Of a DNA stretch of 5,844 bases, positions 5,346 through 5,844 are shown piece after piece (positions within the stretch are counted from its first letter, which is position 1; every line of letters starts with the position of its first letter). This DNA comes from Trueperaceae bacterium. Lineage in GTDB: Bacteria; Deinococcota; Deinococci; Deinococcales; Trueperaceae. Made by a program: the position numbers and the translations under genes. The stretch covers positions 1 through 5,844 of the forward strand of contig SLSQ01000097.1 of assembly GCA_007130355.1 (NCBI GenBank), in the 5' to 3' direction. Below the pieces are notes generated by a model. It worked only from the letters and a program-made list of their open reading frames with translations. It did not search any database and was not told where the DNA came from.

Positions 5346-5844
5346 GCCGGCGCCTCGGCGGCCGCGTCCGCCGTGAACGCGAGCGTCCGCACCCGGGCGT
5401 CGCCGCAGCGAAGGTCGTCCGCTCGCACGTCCCGTCGCACGACCGCCAACGCCGAAGGACCCGATTCCGGATCGCGCACGACCGTCCCGAGGCGGCCGAC
5501 GGTGCGGCCCGCTCCGTTCACGAGCGGGCGTTCGTTCGGGAGGCGGTCGAAGGTCAGGCGCGCCAGGCCGCGGCGGACGCGGCCGCGCGCCTCGATCCGC
5601 GCCATGATCTCCTGGCCGAGGTAGCACCCCTTCCGGGTCGAGATCGCGTCGTCGAGCGCCGCCTCCTGCGGCAGGACGCCCTCCCCCGCCTCGGTTCCGG
5701 CGCGGGGGCGTCCGGCCCGCACCCGCGAGACCTCGAGCGTGCCGACGTCGCCCGGCGCCGCGCCCGCCTCCTCGAGCGCCGCCCGCACCGCCGCTGCGTC
5801 CCGCGCCAGCAGGTGCACGTCGGTTCCGCCCGGCTCGGAGCGCG
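5342..5844 (-). CDS. ygfZ: YgfZ/GcvT-like folate-binding protein, N-terminus cut off by the window edge
   Basis: The C-terminal 166 residues of a YgfZ/IBA57-type protein are visible. These proteins resemble the glycine-cleavage T-protein, bind tetrahydrofolate, and support Fe-S enzymes such as the tRNA methylthiotransferase MiaB. The diagnostic signature KGCYLGQE lies at 5609-5632, with the conserved Lys and Cys present. It is preceded by the typical approach AGRPR then LPQEAALDDAIS, and followed by the C-terminal barrel region (about the last 70 residues). The frame is open through the window edge. An internal GTG at 5818 falls inside the conserved fold and is not the start; full-length relatives have roughly 250-350 residues, so about half is missing. 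The stop codon overlaps the GTG start of the B12-binding subunit, so the two are co-transcribed and probably translationally coupled. A true glycine-cleavage T-protein lacks this exact signature. Confidence 0.9.
   Translation of the reverse strand, partial: RSEPGGTDVHLLARDAAAVRAALEEAGAAPGDVGTLEVSRVRAGRPRAGTEAGEGVLPQEAALDDAISTRKGCYLGQEIMARIEARGRVRRGLARLTFDRLPNERPLVNGAGRTVGRLGTVVRDPESGPSALAVVRRDVRADDLRCGDARVRTLAFTADAAAEAPA

Noticed and set aside
5346..5627. The B12-subunit frame stays open to 5627 (248 aa).
   Set aside because: The extension lies opposite to known content: this stretch encodes the YgfZ C-terminal domain in another frame, and the GTGA overlap gives a natural start at 5345.
1..5844. 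tRNA or rRNA genes, CRISPR repeats, insertion sequences or phage genes.
   Set aside because: Nothing resembling a tRNA cloverleaf with its conserved arms, regularly spaced repeats, transposase motifs or terminal inverted repeats was found by reading both strands.

Overview
The window is very GC-rich (well above 65% by eye, with almost every third codon position G or C) and is tightly packed with seven protein-coding genes. None looks like phage, transposon, plasmid, CRISPR or defence material. The gene set suggests the chromosome of a free-living high-GC bacterium: a sugar isomerase, an envelope LysM/M23 endopeptidase, a B12-dependent acyl-CoA mutase module, a YgfZ-type folate-binding protein, a DUF512 radical SAM protein and a C4 zinc-ribbon coiled-coil protein. 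Gemmatimonadota, Myxococcota or a related candidate phylum would fit, but nothing visible settles the phylum.

Layout. Left block, all on the minus strand and read from right to left: an unrecognised 158-aa protein (2723-2247), a PDZ-like/radical SAM/DUF512 protein (2179-791) and glucose-6-phosphate isomerase (743 to beyond position 1, C-terminus missing). Centre: one plus-strand gene, the zinc-ribbon protein (2917-3627). It is divergent from the left block across about 190 bp that hold a promoter-like box and an 11-bp hairpin. A 14-bp GC-rich stem-loop (3683-3715) separates it from the convergent right block. Right block, minus strand: the start-truncated YgfZ-like gene (beyond 5844 to 5342), a stand-alone methylmalonyl-CoA-mutase-type B12-binding subunit overlapping it by 4 bp (5345-4881), and then, after a 134-bp gap, a secreted LysM/M23 peptidase (4746-3760).

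How they fit. The GTGA overlap makes YgfZ and the B12 subunit the only clearly co-translated pair. The left-block genes are separated by 47 and 67 bp. Each has a TANNNT box 6-8 nt before its start codon and little or no Shine-Dalgarno sequence, so they may be separate, partly leaderless transcripts rather than one operon. In contrast, the zinc-ribbon and peptidase genes have clear GGAGG-type ribosome binding sites.

I see no strong candidate for a new multi-gene system. The points most worth a second look are the recurrent TANNNT/leaderless start pattern, the B12-subunit/YgfZ coupling without an adjacent mutase catalytic gene, the DUF512 radical SAM enzyme beside an unrecognised protein, and the structured leader of the zinc-ribbon gene.
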